DNA of 64,000 nt. It comes from Dipetalonema caudispina. Taxonomy: Eukaryota > Nematoda > Chromadorea > Rhabditida > Onchocercidae. Of this stretch, positions 1 to 14,900 are shown in pieces. The notes under the pieces are model-generated. The model saw only the letters and a list, made by a program, of their open reading frames with translations, had not been told where the DNA came from and made no database searches. A program made the position numbers and the translations under genes. Each line of letters starts with the position of its first letter. The first letter of the stretch is position 1. Where the stretch lies: assembly GCA_013365325.1 (NCBI GenBank), contig JABVXV010000157.1, positions 62,001-126,000 on the forward strand, written 5' to 3'.

Positions 1-2436
<2,436 letters not shown>

Positions 2437-3313
2437 TTGCTTGCAACAAGAACTCATGTTACTTTAATATGGATTTTTGAATTTTATGCTTATTCCTTCC
2501 AATGATTGGATCATTGAGGAGTTAGACGCGAAGTAATCGGCTGGACTCTTGTCATTTCATGATCCTGAATAAACTGTAAACATTAAGCTAGAATAGGCTA
2601 CCAATTGCTACTTGTTCCCACTTGAAACATTTGCAGGAGTTGAAATGACAATGGCTGGCGTTTTTTGCAGTCACTTAAAACACTTGTTTTTGTTACTTCT
2701 TTGAATCGGTTCAATCCATTGCTTTGTAGGTTTAGAATCAGATATTGTTAAATAATTCTACGGATTAATCCTTTTGATTCGATGCATTATTGTGTATTGT
2801 TAAATTTTTTATTTAATTTTGCGATCATTATTACGTTACTTGTGACCTGATTATGAATTATCTCTAGTACCATTCTCTAAACCTGACTCCTTAAGAAGCA
2901 TCGGAAATTGGTTCACTTTGGTCGTTGGACCTCTCTCCGTTATTGAAAAACTAATCTTAAAACATCATCATTTAGAAAGCCTCAATTTTTTCTCTCTTCT
3001 TCTGGACCTTATCTGATCTCTAAAATCATACAAAACGACTTGGATTACTTGGTCGAGCCATTTGCTACCTGTATTGTACATCGTATTTTCTCCTGGAAGA
3101 TTAAGGAATAATTTTGCCATTATCCGATTCGTTTTGTTTGAGCACGATTCATGAATGTAGACGAGAATTTTTATTTTCATGTTGTTTTTTCAAGTTGACC
3201 AGCATTTGGCTGCAGTTGCTTATGAGATATAGACTATAGAAAAGTTTCATTTATGCATTAGTTTTATAACTGCTTCATTTTGTTGCTCTCTTGAAGAAAT
3301 TGTTTTCTTACAA
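2437..3313. other. Convergent intergenic region, cdc-7 / GPAT
   Basis: These 877 bases separate the stop codons of two convergent genes. They should hold both 3' untranslated regions. No extended ORF with codon structure, RNA gene or repeat was seen. Confidence 0.6.
2568..2573 (+). terminator. Likely cdc-7 polyadenylation signal
   Basis: An exact AATAAA lies about 130 bases after the cdc-7 stop codon on the same strand. Position and sequence fit a cleavage and polyadenylation signal; the cleavage site itself is not identifiable. Confidence 0.5.
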
Positions 3314-6300
3314 TTATGTCAATGAAAATCCACTGGTTGAAACAGTTGATAACACTGATGATGATTTGATGCCATTCAATGATTTTGACGATTTCATCTC
3401 AATTGACCTCTTATGTCCTGTTTGTTCAGTAATGAGATCTTTAAAGCGTTTTGCTAAATTTTTCATTTGCAGCGTTTTCATACGTTGCTGCTCACTTTTC
3501 ATATACCATAAGCGACCATCTAATGGGATACTTTCGACGTCTGCACTGAAAATATGCATCTTACACATATCTTCATGATCACTCGCTAACAATGACGTAA
3601 TTAAGCCCCTAATGATTAAGAGTTTCACTTTTTTAATGTAACCATTTTTCCGCATTGATACGATAGTGTATCGAACCGCGGTTTAGGTTTCGTATTTTGG
3701 CTCTGAAAGGCTGTCGGTGATTCGGAAATCCAGGCCTGCTTAAAGTTTGCAAGAGTTCGAAGAAAGAGGGACATGACAGAAAATATTGGTAAGTACAGTG
3801 CAGTTTTTGCATTTTAAAATATTTCCTTAACCTTTATTTTTGCCTTTTTAACGCATTAGCTAAATGTATATTCAAGTTCAATTAAATAATTATTAAAAAC
3901 AATATCAAATAAATTTAAGATAATTCACTTACGTTTTAGCTATAGCTCTCTGGACTCGTTGTGCAAAGTCTTGATTGCTTTCACCGGGTCGTTTTTGTTG
4001 TGGTTCCAAATAAGTGACGTCGTAAACTATTGCCCATGACGTAAGTATGCGTAGTAAATATCGCCAAAATTTTGGCTCCGACCAAAATGAATCTCCAAAA
4101 CGTGCATTCTGCCTAGAAGATGCCTGATGAGAATCTTTGAAAAAATTTCATTCATCTTTAGGCCAATGAATTTTAAATATTGAAAGAGCCCGGGAATCCG
4201 TTTTGATATTATTACCTTATTGCTATAGGGTAAATAACAACACTATCTTCGAAAATAGCTTTTCGGAACTGTAGAACACGCGTGTTATTCGTACAGTAAC
4301 CTTCGGGAAATAATAGCACTGGACCGCTAGCCTGAAATTTACATGAAATAATTGGGAAATAGTATTTGAAATCTTTTGGTGGGTGACTGAGTATTTTTGC
4401 ATTGAAAATTTTTGTATTGAAAGCAATTATCTCAGACTTGGACAATTGAAATTGGAAAGAATAATTTTTTTAACTTCAAACCTTTGCTTCCCGAAGTACT
4501 TCAACCATGAAACGTTTACGATCTGCTGAACTATATCGTTCGAGCCACAGCGTAGGAATAAAATTTTCGGCAATAGCTTCGACTAACCAAATAATACCAG
4601 TTTGGCGTTGACCGGTCACTGTAAAACCATGACAATCACTGGGATCAATATCGGCGTAAATTGCCTGTATATCATTTGGTGATAAATGATTTGCCACTGC
4701 AATACCTGAAAATTCCATCAGAAAGTAGTGTAGGAATTACAATGTTCGCGTATCAGAAAAGTCAAAATACATGTAGTATAGCAGACACCTTTTGATACAT
4801 ATGTTGCAATCAAATACATTAGTATTGTAGATGTTCACGCCAGGAGCTAAAATGTATTGCTGCGGTATTCATTGTATTAATGGTATTAAGCAATGAATAA
4901 CTTAACTTAAGAACTTAAAAGTTAGATTATTTAGCATAATTCAGGCTTAAAACATTAAGCAAAAAAACACTAGTGCATACCTGGTTGTTTAGGTCTATAT
5001 TGGCGATTATGATACTTGGCTATAAGGCCAATTCCAGCACAAAATAATCGAGAGTTCATAACACCAACACGTATTCTCTGTTCATCAGTTATGTCCATGA
5101 AATGGTAAGCAACAATAGCACTTGTTGAAAAAAGAAAGGACATAAATATGAAGCATAATCGCATAGGTAACAAAACACCATAACGAAATGCCACTGCGAT
5201 AAAGTAGCCGAAAATATGTCCTCGTGAAATATGAAGTTCTGCATCCGGAAATGGTAACCGGCCAGGACGTTCCAGTAATGTACTATAGAATGGTGGAGCT
5301 GAATCGAATGCGACGCTCAGTTGATCCTGTCAATAACTGTTGATAAAATCCAATGCTTGAAAAAAATAGTAATTAAAGATTTACCTTAAATAATTGTTAA
5401 GGATTAATAGAATAAAGAACACTTCTGGCGCATTATATTCAAATATGAAATAAAAACTTCATAATTCAAATTGCATCAATATTCACTGAATAATTTTTGA
5501 AAAAAAAAAAATCGACTTTAAAAATCTAGTAAAAAAAAACTCGATTTTAAAAATCTAGTAATAATTTGATATTTAATAAACAGATACTATAGAATAAATA
5601 GTGAAATGCTAAAATTTGAATTTACTTTCACAATAATTAATAGTATTAATTTCCAAGTATTATATTTCAAGTTTTGTCTATATTTATTGAGCGGTTTATC
5701 TTTCTTCTTTTGCCTTATTTTTTCTTTCTACAAATAAGTTCAATGTAATAGAAATGTAGAAATTTAAATGAGGAAATTTTCAATGATACTGTAACAATAA
5801 GCAAAAAAAGTATGATACAAGCAATTCAACCTGAACAATTGCTTCGAAGCCAGCTTTGAATGCATCCGAACAAACATCAAATGCACTTAACATTGGGATT
5901 TCACTATAAAGTGAAATATTTGCTATAAACAGAAAAGAAAAAAAAAGGGAAAGAAAAGTTTGCCATAAACTAATAAGAACTTTAAAATTGATACAAAATT
6001 GAGAAAGTAAATTTTTTGTCGATTGAATTTAATTAATTTGAAGTTAATTTAGCTTCTTTTTTTCTTTTATTTAAGGATTAATTTGAATTTTGGTTAATTT
6101 AATTTTTTTTTTAATTACCTGAAGTGAAATGAAGATAAGGAATCATCATGATGCTTTCGAAGCAATGACATATCACATCGTTTAATAATTGCTGGCCATA
6201 ATGTATCATCAGCTCTTGGATAACTGTGCGGATAAAAGCTTTGCACAAATTTTACTAATCTGACATATAAATGAGGTAATGGTCCCCAGCCATATCCACA

Positions 6301-6375
6301 TACTATTAGAAATACTGTAGTTAGTACTAAACCCAATAACCATCCAATATATATCGATAGAAGTGCGTTTAGCAT
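3314..6375 (-). CDS. Glycerol-3-phosphate acyltransferase, GPAT3/4 type
   Basis: Membrane acyltransferase of the LPLAT/AGPAT superfamily that acylates glycerol-3-phosphate, the first step of glycerolipid synthesis, normally in the ER. Seven exons, in transcript order: 6375-6119, 5903-5831, 5326-4981, 4705-4482, 4331-4216, 4112-3933, 3545-3314; 475 residues. Two hydrophobic segments (near the N-terminus, and in exon 3 around VLLPMRLCFIFMSFLF) precede the catalytic motif NHLSPND (HX4D, residues 231-237). The acceptor-binding block LLFPEGYCTNN follows near residue 305. The region around LRILTSWAIVYDVTYL and the C-terminal LDGRLWYMKSEQ match the GPAT3/4 subfamily rather than LPA acyltransferases. 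C. elegans acl-4 and acl-5 are the likely relatives, but which one is not decided. Start chosen at the first ATG before the first membrane segment. A degenerate minisatellite lies just upstream. Confidence 0.87.
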
Positions 6376-6439
6376 ATTTTTCTCTCGAAGTTTTTTGTAG
6401 TAAATTAACACAATGTACACTGAAAATTTTAATATTATT

Positions 6440-6620
6440 TCATAGGCTATCTTATCATAACCGTATCCGGCAAGTTGTTTTTCATAACAGTATGTAGTAA
6501 GATTCCCTATCATAACCATTCCTGTAAGTTTCCTTATCATAACTACATAGGATAAGCTTTCCTGTTATTACTGCATCCGGTAAGGTAAATTTCCCTATCA
6601 TAGCTGCATCCTGCATCTCA
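6440..6620. repeat. Degenerate minisatellite upstream of the GPAT gene
   Basis: At least five imperfect copies of a unit of roughly 30 bases share the cores CTATCATAACYR and TATCCGG/CATCCGGTAAG. Copies are visible near 6449, 6506, 6535 and 6594. The array begins about 65 bases 5' of the GPAT start codon, so it occupies promoter or 5' UTR sequence. Confidence 0.6.
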
Positions 6621-7207
6621 TTAAATCTTAATTAGATCAATAATATCTCGCTGCGCATTTAATCCTAATTATTATGACAAGGATAAAACGTAAATGATAA
6701 ATCTACAATTTTTAGACTTTTAAAATTTTAATAGCTAAATTAAAATGATCGGAAAAAAAAATCTTTTTATCTAATTATTATTAGCTAAAATAATTATGAA
6801 TAGATAATAATATTATTATTATTACTTTTACCATTTTACTTGCAATACTAATTTGTAGGATTAATCGATAGATTAGCAGAAATAAGTGAAAGTTTTTTGG
6901 AAAACAACTTGTTTATCATAGTAAAGTGGGGAGAGAAAAGAATGTAAATAGCTGTAAGAAAGAGCAAAGAGAACTTTGATTTTCTAACCTTATCAACAAT
7001 AAAAAAAGGTGATAAAAGAAAAAAATTTTAATTTTGTTTCAATTAATTTTCATATAGAAAAAGTGGACATTAAAATTTTAACTGACTTCTTTTAAAATAA
7101 ACAAACAAAAAACTTTAAATTTAATAGTGAAATGAACTAAAAAAAAAAACAAAAAAAAAACAAACGATTGTCTATTTTCTACGCGATTAACAGTTATTTA
7201 TATTGTT

Positions 7208-7243
<36 letters not shown>

Positions 7244-7359
7244 TATATAGTGATATATTGTTACCTACCTAGTAAAAATTGGGTTATTCCACAGAAGCCA
7301 TTGGATACACACACATACACACATACACACACACACACACATATATATACATATATACA
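7208..7359. repeat. GA and CA/TA dinucleotide microsatellites
   Basis: A (GA)n tract of about 36 bases (7208-7243) is followed by an imperfect CA/TA tract at about 7305-7359. Simple sequence; an open frame across it is a repeat artefact. Confidence 0.9.
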
Positions 7360-9177
7360 ACAGACATGCATAGATAGACAAATTAGATGACATCTTTGTC
7401 ATCGGATTTATGTTTATCAGGAAGAGACTGTGGAAGTGGCGTAGGTATTTGCAAATGGTGAAGGAAAAAAAAAAACAATGAATGAAATACAAGAATGAAT
7501 AATAAATTAATTATGAAAGGAAAAAAAAGAATTAGATTAAAAAATGAAAAGAGCAAAACAAAAACAGTTTGGAAAATCGGTTTAATTAATTTTATATTAG
7601 TGATTTATCATTTCTAATATGGAAATGTTGAAATGAAACTATAAAATTTACTGCAAGTACTGATGGAACTACATATTATTTATTTAAAATTTGAATATAA
7701 GCTATATGATGAAAGAATTTTTAAATTATTCAAGTTGAAATTTTTGCAACTGATTATGCCATCAATCTTACTATACTAACAGCAGTTGTTTTCAACTTTC
7801 GAAATTTAGTTGAATTATTTTGTTTTTTTCGATCAGTTATTGAAATGAAATTTCTAATAGAATATAAGCTAGAAACCATTATTAATACTATGATCATTTA
7901 CTGCTATCTAATTTTACAAAATTTGTTTCAAATTCCGTTGCAAAAATATGTGATAAAAAATGCATTTGAATTCAAAAATTTAATAAAAATTTGTTTTTAA
8001 AATCTAAATTTTACTTGGGAAAAATTAGCGGAAGAATGAGAGACAAAAATACATGCAATAAAATTTTGGAAAATTAAAATATTAAGTTGAAAAAAGGGGC
8101 AATGGAAGGATGGGAGGGGGAGGATAAACTGTTGCTAATATTTCTAGCAATCTGTTAGCATTTAAATTTTGCAAATTTATTTCAAATTTTCATCTTTATC
8201 CATTTTTTCTTCCCTTCACTTCACTGTTTAATGTTATCATTCAAAAGAAAGCTTTAGATGCACTGAAATACCTATTCAAAGAAGATGAAAAAGATGAGAA
8301 ATTAAAAAAAAAAAAAACGAGAATTTAATGACAACAAAAGAAAAAGAAATTTAGAAAAGACCAAATGTTAACTTATTTTTCTTCATATTCCAATTCATTC
8401 AATAATTATACATTGTAAATACAATATTAAATGTTAATGCATTAAATGATTAACTTATATTCATTACATGATTCGTTCCCGAAAATATATTTGTTTCAAA
8501 TTAAGATATAACGTAAAAATTAGGAAGTTGTATGGAATTGAAAAAAAGAAAAAATGAACAAACAAAAGTTGAATTTATCTCTATGATTTCTTATTTTTTT
8601 TTTTTTTTTTGAAATAATATAAAATAAAAATTAATCAAATAATAATCAATAATAGATGAGTAACTTTCTAATAAGAAATATTTAGCATACAAAATCGTTT
8701 CATTTATTTCTTTTAGTCTAATAATATGTATCCATTCTATATTCTTTTTAAAATTTTACATAAATTTACAAATTTCCATTAGTATAAAATGTATATTAAC
8801 AATAATACTTCACATACATGCATACATATGTATACAAAGTAGTGGACAAATGGATGAAATATACACAAATATCGAAATAATATAAGCATACCTAAGTGGA
8901 TGAATGAATTTTCGGTTATTTAAATATGTTAAAACTAAATCATCCATGGATGTACTTACTGATGATGGAAATATTCAAATTTATGGATAAAAAAGAAAAA
9001 TAGGTAAGTTTTTTTTTTCTGATTCTTAAAATTTATGATAGGATTTGGGAAAAAATGATGTGTAATCATTAATTAAATTGATGCATACTGTTAGTTTGCT
9101 TATGATATCATCGATGGTTTCTATTTTAGGAAATTACCCATTATTTTAGGCTTATTATCATTGCTTCGTATGTAAGT

Positions 9178-9287
9178 CTTTTCTTTGTTGCAAGTTGATA
9201 TAAGAGAAAAGTTATGCTTAAAATTATTAAGCCTTTTCTTTGTTGCAAGTTGATATAAGAGAAAAGTTATGCTTAAAATTATTGAAA
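9178..9287. repeat. 55-base direct tandem duplication
   Basis: A segment beginning CTTTTCTTTGTTGCAAGTTG occurs twice in immediate succession (about 9178 and 9233) with essentially no divergence over about 50 bases, which suggests a recent local duplication or an assembly error. Confidence 0.85.
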
Positions 9288-10554
9288 TTCAGTAAGGTTT
9301 CATTCGAAAAGTTGCAAAAGTTTTCTTCGACAATGTTAACAATTTATGTGATTTTGATCTAAATGAAGGAGAAATTTTATCTTTATATTTACTATTTTTT
9401 CTTTTCACATTATTTATCTATGTATACTATGTGAAAGTTTTACTTACCTAATCAATGAAGTACAAAATAACTTTTGCACAATTTGTTACAGTCCAATAAT
9501 CTATTACAACATCTAATTTTAACTAGCCAATTTCTTTCGTAAATTATGCATAACTTTTAATGAATGTGAATAAAAAATATCCAAAATTTAAGGAAAAAAA
9601 GAATAAAATTTATTGAATATGAAATAAAATAAGGCATTAAAAAGCGAAACTGAAATATCAAATGTCAAAAACTCACTTTTTAATTTTTTAACAATTCTCT
9701 GCAAATATAATTCTACCAGAACAATAATTAAAATGAAACATGAGAACACGTTATACAACGAAACAATGTATTGATAGGATGATTAGATGTAAAGTTTATT
9801 GCAATTTTTTATAGCAATACTTCATTTGCATATAAATTTAATTAATTTAAATATCATACAAAAGTTGCCTGCCATATTTCTTGATATAAAAATTGCAAGT
9901 AAAAAACAATTAGAATCAAATGACTGCTAGAATATTTTTGCTGACTAATTATTATAGAGAGCTAAAGAAAACTAATAATTTGGCTAATTAATCTCTAATT
10001 CATCCTAAAACCGGATAAAAGTTTATTAAAGTTAAATTGATTATACACAGGTCTTATTGTAAAATATATGAATTCTTTTCGATCTGGCCATAGCTATCAT
10101 ATTAATCGATCAAATGCTATCTTAAATAGGTAAATAAAAGAAAAGCAAAAATTAACTAATTGAAAAATGTATCGTTAAACTTTAGTAAGGATGATGTATT
10201 AATGATAAAGCATATGCAGGAATTATTTCAGGTAATGACAAAGTTTTCATCAAAAGCAATAATCACCTTCAATCAGTTTACTTCCTATGAGTAATTTTAA
10301 CTTTTGAATGGAATTGCAAATTACTAAATAAACTGAGAAAAAAACATGTTTGTTACAATGAAATATTACTACTAAAAGAAATTTTTGAAAATTTTTTAAG
10401 ATTTACAAATTTATCTAAATTGAAATCAGAAAAAGAATGAATAAATACATTGAACTATACATATAGAAAAAAAATAAACTTTCAACTGTGATAATAATTG
10501 ATAATTGAAATCATAAGTTATCTGTATCAAATTTGTCGAATAGATACAAGATAA

Positions 10555-10640
10555 GAACATCAATGCTATCAATAAATGGAACCCAATACCGGACAGGAAC
10601 ATGAATGCTACCAACCACCGGAACCAACATCACCAATGTA
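10555..10640. repeat. Diverged 42-base tandem duplication
   Basis: Two related units start at 10555 (GAACATCAATGCTATCAA) and 10597 (GAACATGAATGCTACCAA) and share the following GGAACC. The period of 42 is a multiple of three. The patch is clearly less AT-rich than its surroundings. Confidence 0.65.
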
Positions 10641-10671
10641 TACGTTTAAAGATGATGAGACCAAATCCTGA
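10576..10671 (+). CDS. Candidate 31-codon small ORF (uncertain)
   Basis: An ATG-to-TGA frame on the plus strand encodes 31 residues, including PPEPTSPMYTFKDDETKS, a polar composition unlike the Lys/Asn/Ile/Phe chance peptides of the surrounding sequence. It overlaps the 42-base duplication. I do not recognise it. It could be a micropeptide, the last exon of an unseen plus-strand gene, or chance. No ribosome-binding logic applies in a eukaryote, and no splice acceptor can be assigned with confidence. Confidence 0.2.
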   Translation: MEPNTGQEHECYQPPEPTSPMYTFKDDETKS

Positions 10672-10691
10672 AAAGAAAGAAATAAACAACT

Positions 10692-10724
<33 letters not shown>

Positions 10725-11955
10725 TGAGAAAATAAAACACAGATGATAATACTTTGGGAATTATAAAAAAAATTTTACACACTAATTTATGATCAAAATT
10801 TAATTATTAAATTTCTGAAATAAATCATTTCTAATAAGTTTACTGTAAATACAAAGAACATTTGAAAAATTTTTTCTCATCGATTTATCAAAAATTTTTC
10901 ATAGCGGATCCAATCACTTTTGTTTAAAGTGGTGAGAAAATTTGATTTTCCGCGCTCATACTAATTTGACCCTATGAATTGAATTTTCGAAAATCAACTC
11001 ACGATTTCCACTGATGAAAATGTGAGAAGAAATTTAATAAATTGATTAGATTCTATTAAATTAGTATTTCAAAACTGATGTTAGAAATTAATTCATCATT
11101 TTCACTGTTGTAAATGAGAGCAGAAATCTAAAGATTAAGTATAAGAATCGCAAAAAAAAATTGATGAAGAAATATAAAGTTTGCCAGCAATTATGTATAA
11201 CTGTTGAATTTGCATGACATTTGAACATCAATAATGATTTTTGAATAAATTATTTAGATAAAGCTATACATCATTTTTTAATTGTTATTGCTATAAAACT
11301 AATAGTTTTTGATAATTTATTATTAAAAATGAACGAATGCCGTACTGCATTAATCTATTCTTCACTTAAAAAACAAAAAACAAATATAATCAAAAAATTT
11401 ATTCAGCCCAAATATATGATAAAATTTTTAGTATAAAGTTTAAAGTTTTTTTTTTTTTTTTTTTTTCCTTTCAGTTATATACTGAAAAAATGCAATTAAT
11501 CAATGACATTTAATGGGCACATTTCTCATCCTTATCTATTCTTATGATAGTTTACTTTTCATATTTGAAACAACTAATGAGTAGAAAAATTATTATTATC
11601 AGTACACTGTCATAAATGATATTTTATCAGTTGATTCTATCACTAGCAATGCCATAATAAATTGCAATTTTAGCAATATCATAATGTTAATATATTTGTT
11701 TAATAAGTTATATAATGTTTCGAGTTGTGATTTCAAAAATATATCATATTTTAAAGTTTCTAATATTAATCAATTTTCAATAATTACAAAGAACTTTGTC
11801 AATATGTTTGCTTATTTTGTTTTTTTGTCTTTCAATTTTGTTTTTCTCTTTCTTTTTTTTTTTTTTTGAATTAATAAAAGAGAATAAATCACGGTAAGTA
11901 GACAGGAAAAGAAAAAGAATTGAATTGAGAAATTTTTTATGAATGAGTAAATGTA

Positions 11956-14900
11956 TTAACTAACTTGTCGTTGTGAATCATTTCGTTTAAGAAAATGTTT
12001 TGTTGACATATTACATTGTTGTTGTTGTTGTTGTTGTTGTTGCTGTTGTTGTTCGATGATACATCGAATTATAGCATTCCATTTTTCCTTAGCAAATAAT
12101 TTCTTGTAATTCGGTCCTAAACAAAGCTCTTCAATTTGTTTCGTATCTCGTGCCGTTAAAAGAGCTTCACGAAATGTCGCATTACCAGTCAGTAAACGGC
12201 GCCATCGACCTGAAATTTTTTTTTCTAATCAAGTATGAAAAAAGAAAACCTTCATATATGTCCTTTATGTTAATTAGTGAAAAAAGAAAAAACATTAATT
12301 TATAGAAAGTGACCAATTTAAAATATTAATTCATGAATACTAATGAATGAAAAAAATTTCTCCTACTGATAATTCCTTTTACCAAGAAATTTATAATGCA
12401 ATTTGTTAATTCAACCTTGCCTTTCCTCTAACAAATATATAATTCGAACTTTTTTGAAAAAACTGAAAAATTTTTTGAAATAGAAAATTGAACAAATAGC
12501 CTTTTTGATTGGAAAATTATCTACCAAATTCTTGTTCTGTAAGTTTACGAGAGCCAATACCGCGTATCTTGCCAACACAACGAATCAAGTGTTCAACTGC
12601 AGGATCCGAATCATGATAACTGGGCATGTATGATATTCCTGAAACATTTAAATTGAATATTTCTTTCCCTAATTTCAGTTTAACTTTTCGAATTCAACTG
12701 ATGCAAAGTTTCAAACTTTAAACAACCAATAAATCAGCATTTTTCATCTGAAAAGTTAAAATTTGAAACATTTTCAAAAATTTGGAAGAAATTTTTTATA
12801 AAGAATTTTGTCTTTCGGAATTAAATTACTTTTAAGGTCATTATTCAAAATTTTATCCGCTGAAACTAATTTAAAAGTACCTTCAAGTGTCGATTGTGAC
12901 GATGCATCACCTTCACCGAGAGTCATCTCAGCACATCGATATATTTCCGTAATTGAACGGACTTCGGAGAGCTGATTTTCGCCAACTGCTACTTCATCCG
13001 CTCGTAATGATGAACATCTGTTCAAGTCAACCTAATTTGAGATTAATTAATAGAATCTTAAATTATTAAATCTATCGTTTTTCCTCCATCGCACCAAAAG
13101 AAAAAAAAAAGAAGATTAAAAAATTTACAGTAAAATTTAAATTCAGTTTAGTATTTATACGAAAATGGAAAATTGACTAATGGCCCATTTAAAGTAATAA
13201 TTGTAATTGTTTAAATTAAATTTAAACAGAAACCTATTACTTATTCCCTTTGCACATGGTGATATGCAAACAGCTTATTTTGCATTATGCACAAGACGAT
13301 GATATTTATTTCTGTAAGTTAATTAGTTATCAATTAAGTGAAAGAACGGTTAATTAAAAATATTTGTAGCGTAATCCATTAATTAGTTATTAAACTACTA
13401 ATTGCGATGATTAATTTCACTAACATTATTATTCACAAGTTTGTTAGATAAATTAGCTAGAATACGACTTCGCCATTCCGAATAACATTGTGGTAGATCT
13501 TCCGTAACAGTAATTCCGGAATCTGTCGTTGTAGACTGTTGCTGCGAATAACTTCTCGTTGAAGCATTTTGCAAATTCCGTTCCGAACCTATTGATGAAT
13601 CAGATGATAATGATGAATTCGCATGTACCGTACTTTGAGCTGTTGCGCAAGATCTAAAATATAATCAAAAACTTGAAATTTAAATTGAGGACCAAGATAA
13701 GTGTTAAGATAAAAAGAAGTTATTCAAAAATAGAACTACTTTTCAGTTTTACCCTAGTTTTTTTATCAAATTTTACAACAATTATATAGAATGATGGAAT
13801 AAATTTTGATTGTAGTCTTATTACCATTGTCCAATTTAATTTTGACTGAATTCATTTTCATACAGTATGAAGAAGAATGTGCTTTGCTAAGACAACATTT
13901 CAAAAGTATCATTTTGATTCGACAATACAAACCGTTCATTTGTTGTTTGAACACTTGGCAATTGCTTCGATTTGACAGTATTCTTTTCATTCCACCATAG
14001 ATCACTGATACCAAATTTACTAATTGTGATGCCTAAATGAAAAAACATTGGTATACCTGTTCAGGTATGCTAATAAATGAATCATTAAGTGTATTTGAAA
14101 TTTTACATTAACAAAAATCGATACGTCTTATTAATGATTCAATCAATTTCTTAAAGCTTTTAAGAGATATTCCTTCTTCTTACGGTAAAAATATGACAAT
14201 ATAATTTTGTAGCATATATATTATTTCGATACCCTTCCTTGTACTAAAAACCAATAAACCGATAATTGATAAATTCTATATTAAATTTTCACCATAAATT
14301 TCACAAATAAATTATTAAATTTTTTAGAAAATAGTACAGTAATGATTTTAGTTTCACCCTATATCATAACTTTCTTTTTTGTTGAACATTATGTTTTACA
14401 AATTTCACCATGTGGTAATTCTCAAAAGTTCATCCATTTATAAAATGTTTGTATCGACTAAAAAAAGTTTCAAACTTGCTTACTTCAAAATTATACATTA
14501 AGATTAAATTAAATGATATATTATTAAAATGTATGATATAAAATTTATTGAATGCAAAAATAATTTAATAATTTAAGGTAAAGGAAATGGTGGCGGATAA
14601 AAAAAAAATAAAAATAGTGGACAATTAAAACTACAAATTAAAATAGAGGACAATTAAAACTACAAATTATTTGGGAATTAAAATACTTGTTTCTCAAACT
14701 TGTTTTCTAATATGATGATTTATTGACAAATTATTTGAACAAATTGAAATGGTTCTAGTTTCATTTTGCCGACTTGAAATAATACTAATAATGATGAATC
14801 ACAAATCATTCAATGACTTCGTAAAGATTTTGTTTTCTTATGTTTCTTTTTAACAACATTCGTTTCTTTAATTTGATTTATTGGATAATTACATAAAGTA

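Larger units (their letters stand above)
6376..11955. other. Gene-poor AT-rich intergenic region
   Basis: This 5.6 kb stretch lies between the start of the GPAT gene and the stop of the ZP-N membrane-protein gene, both on the minus strand. It is very AT-rich with many A/T runs. I found no exon chain. It contains a GA and CA/TA microsatellite pair near 7208-7359, a 55-base tandem duplication near 9178, and a 42-base duplication with a short ORF near 10555-10671, reported separately. Confidence 0.6.

Noticed and set aside
7579..7600. GGTTTAATTA resembling the start of the SL1 spliced leader
   Set aside because: The following bases do not continue the SL1 sequence and no splice donor follows.
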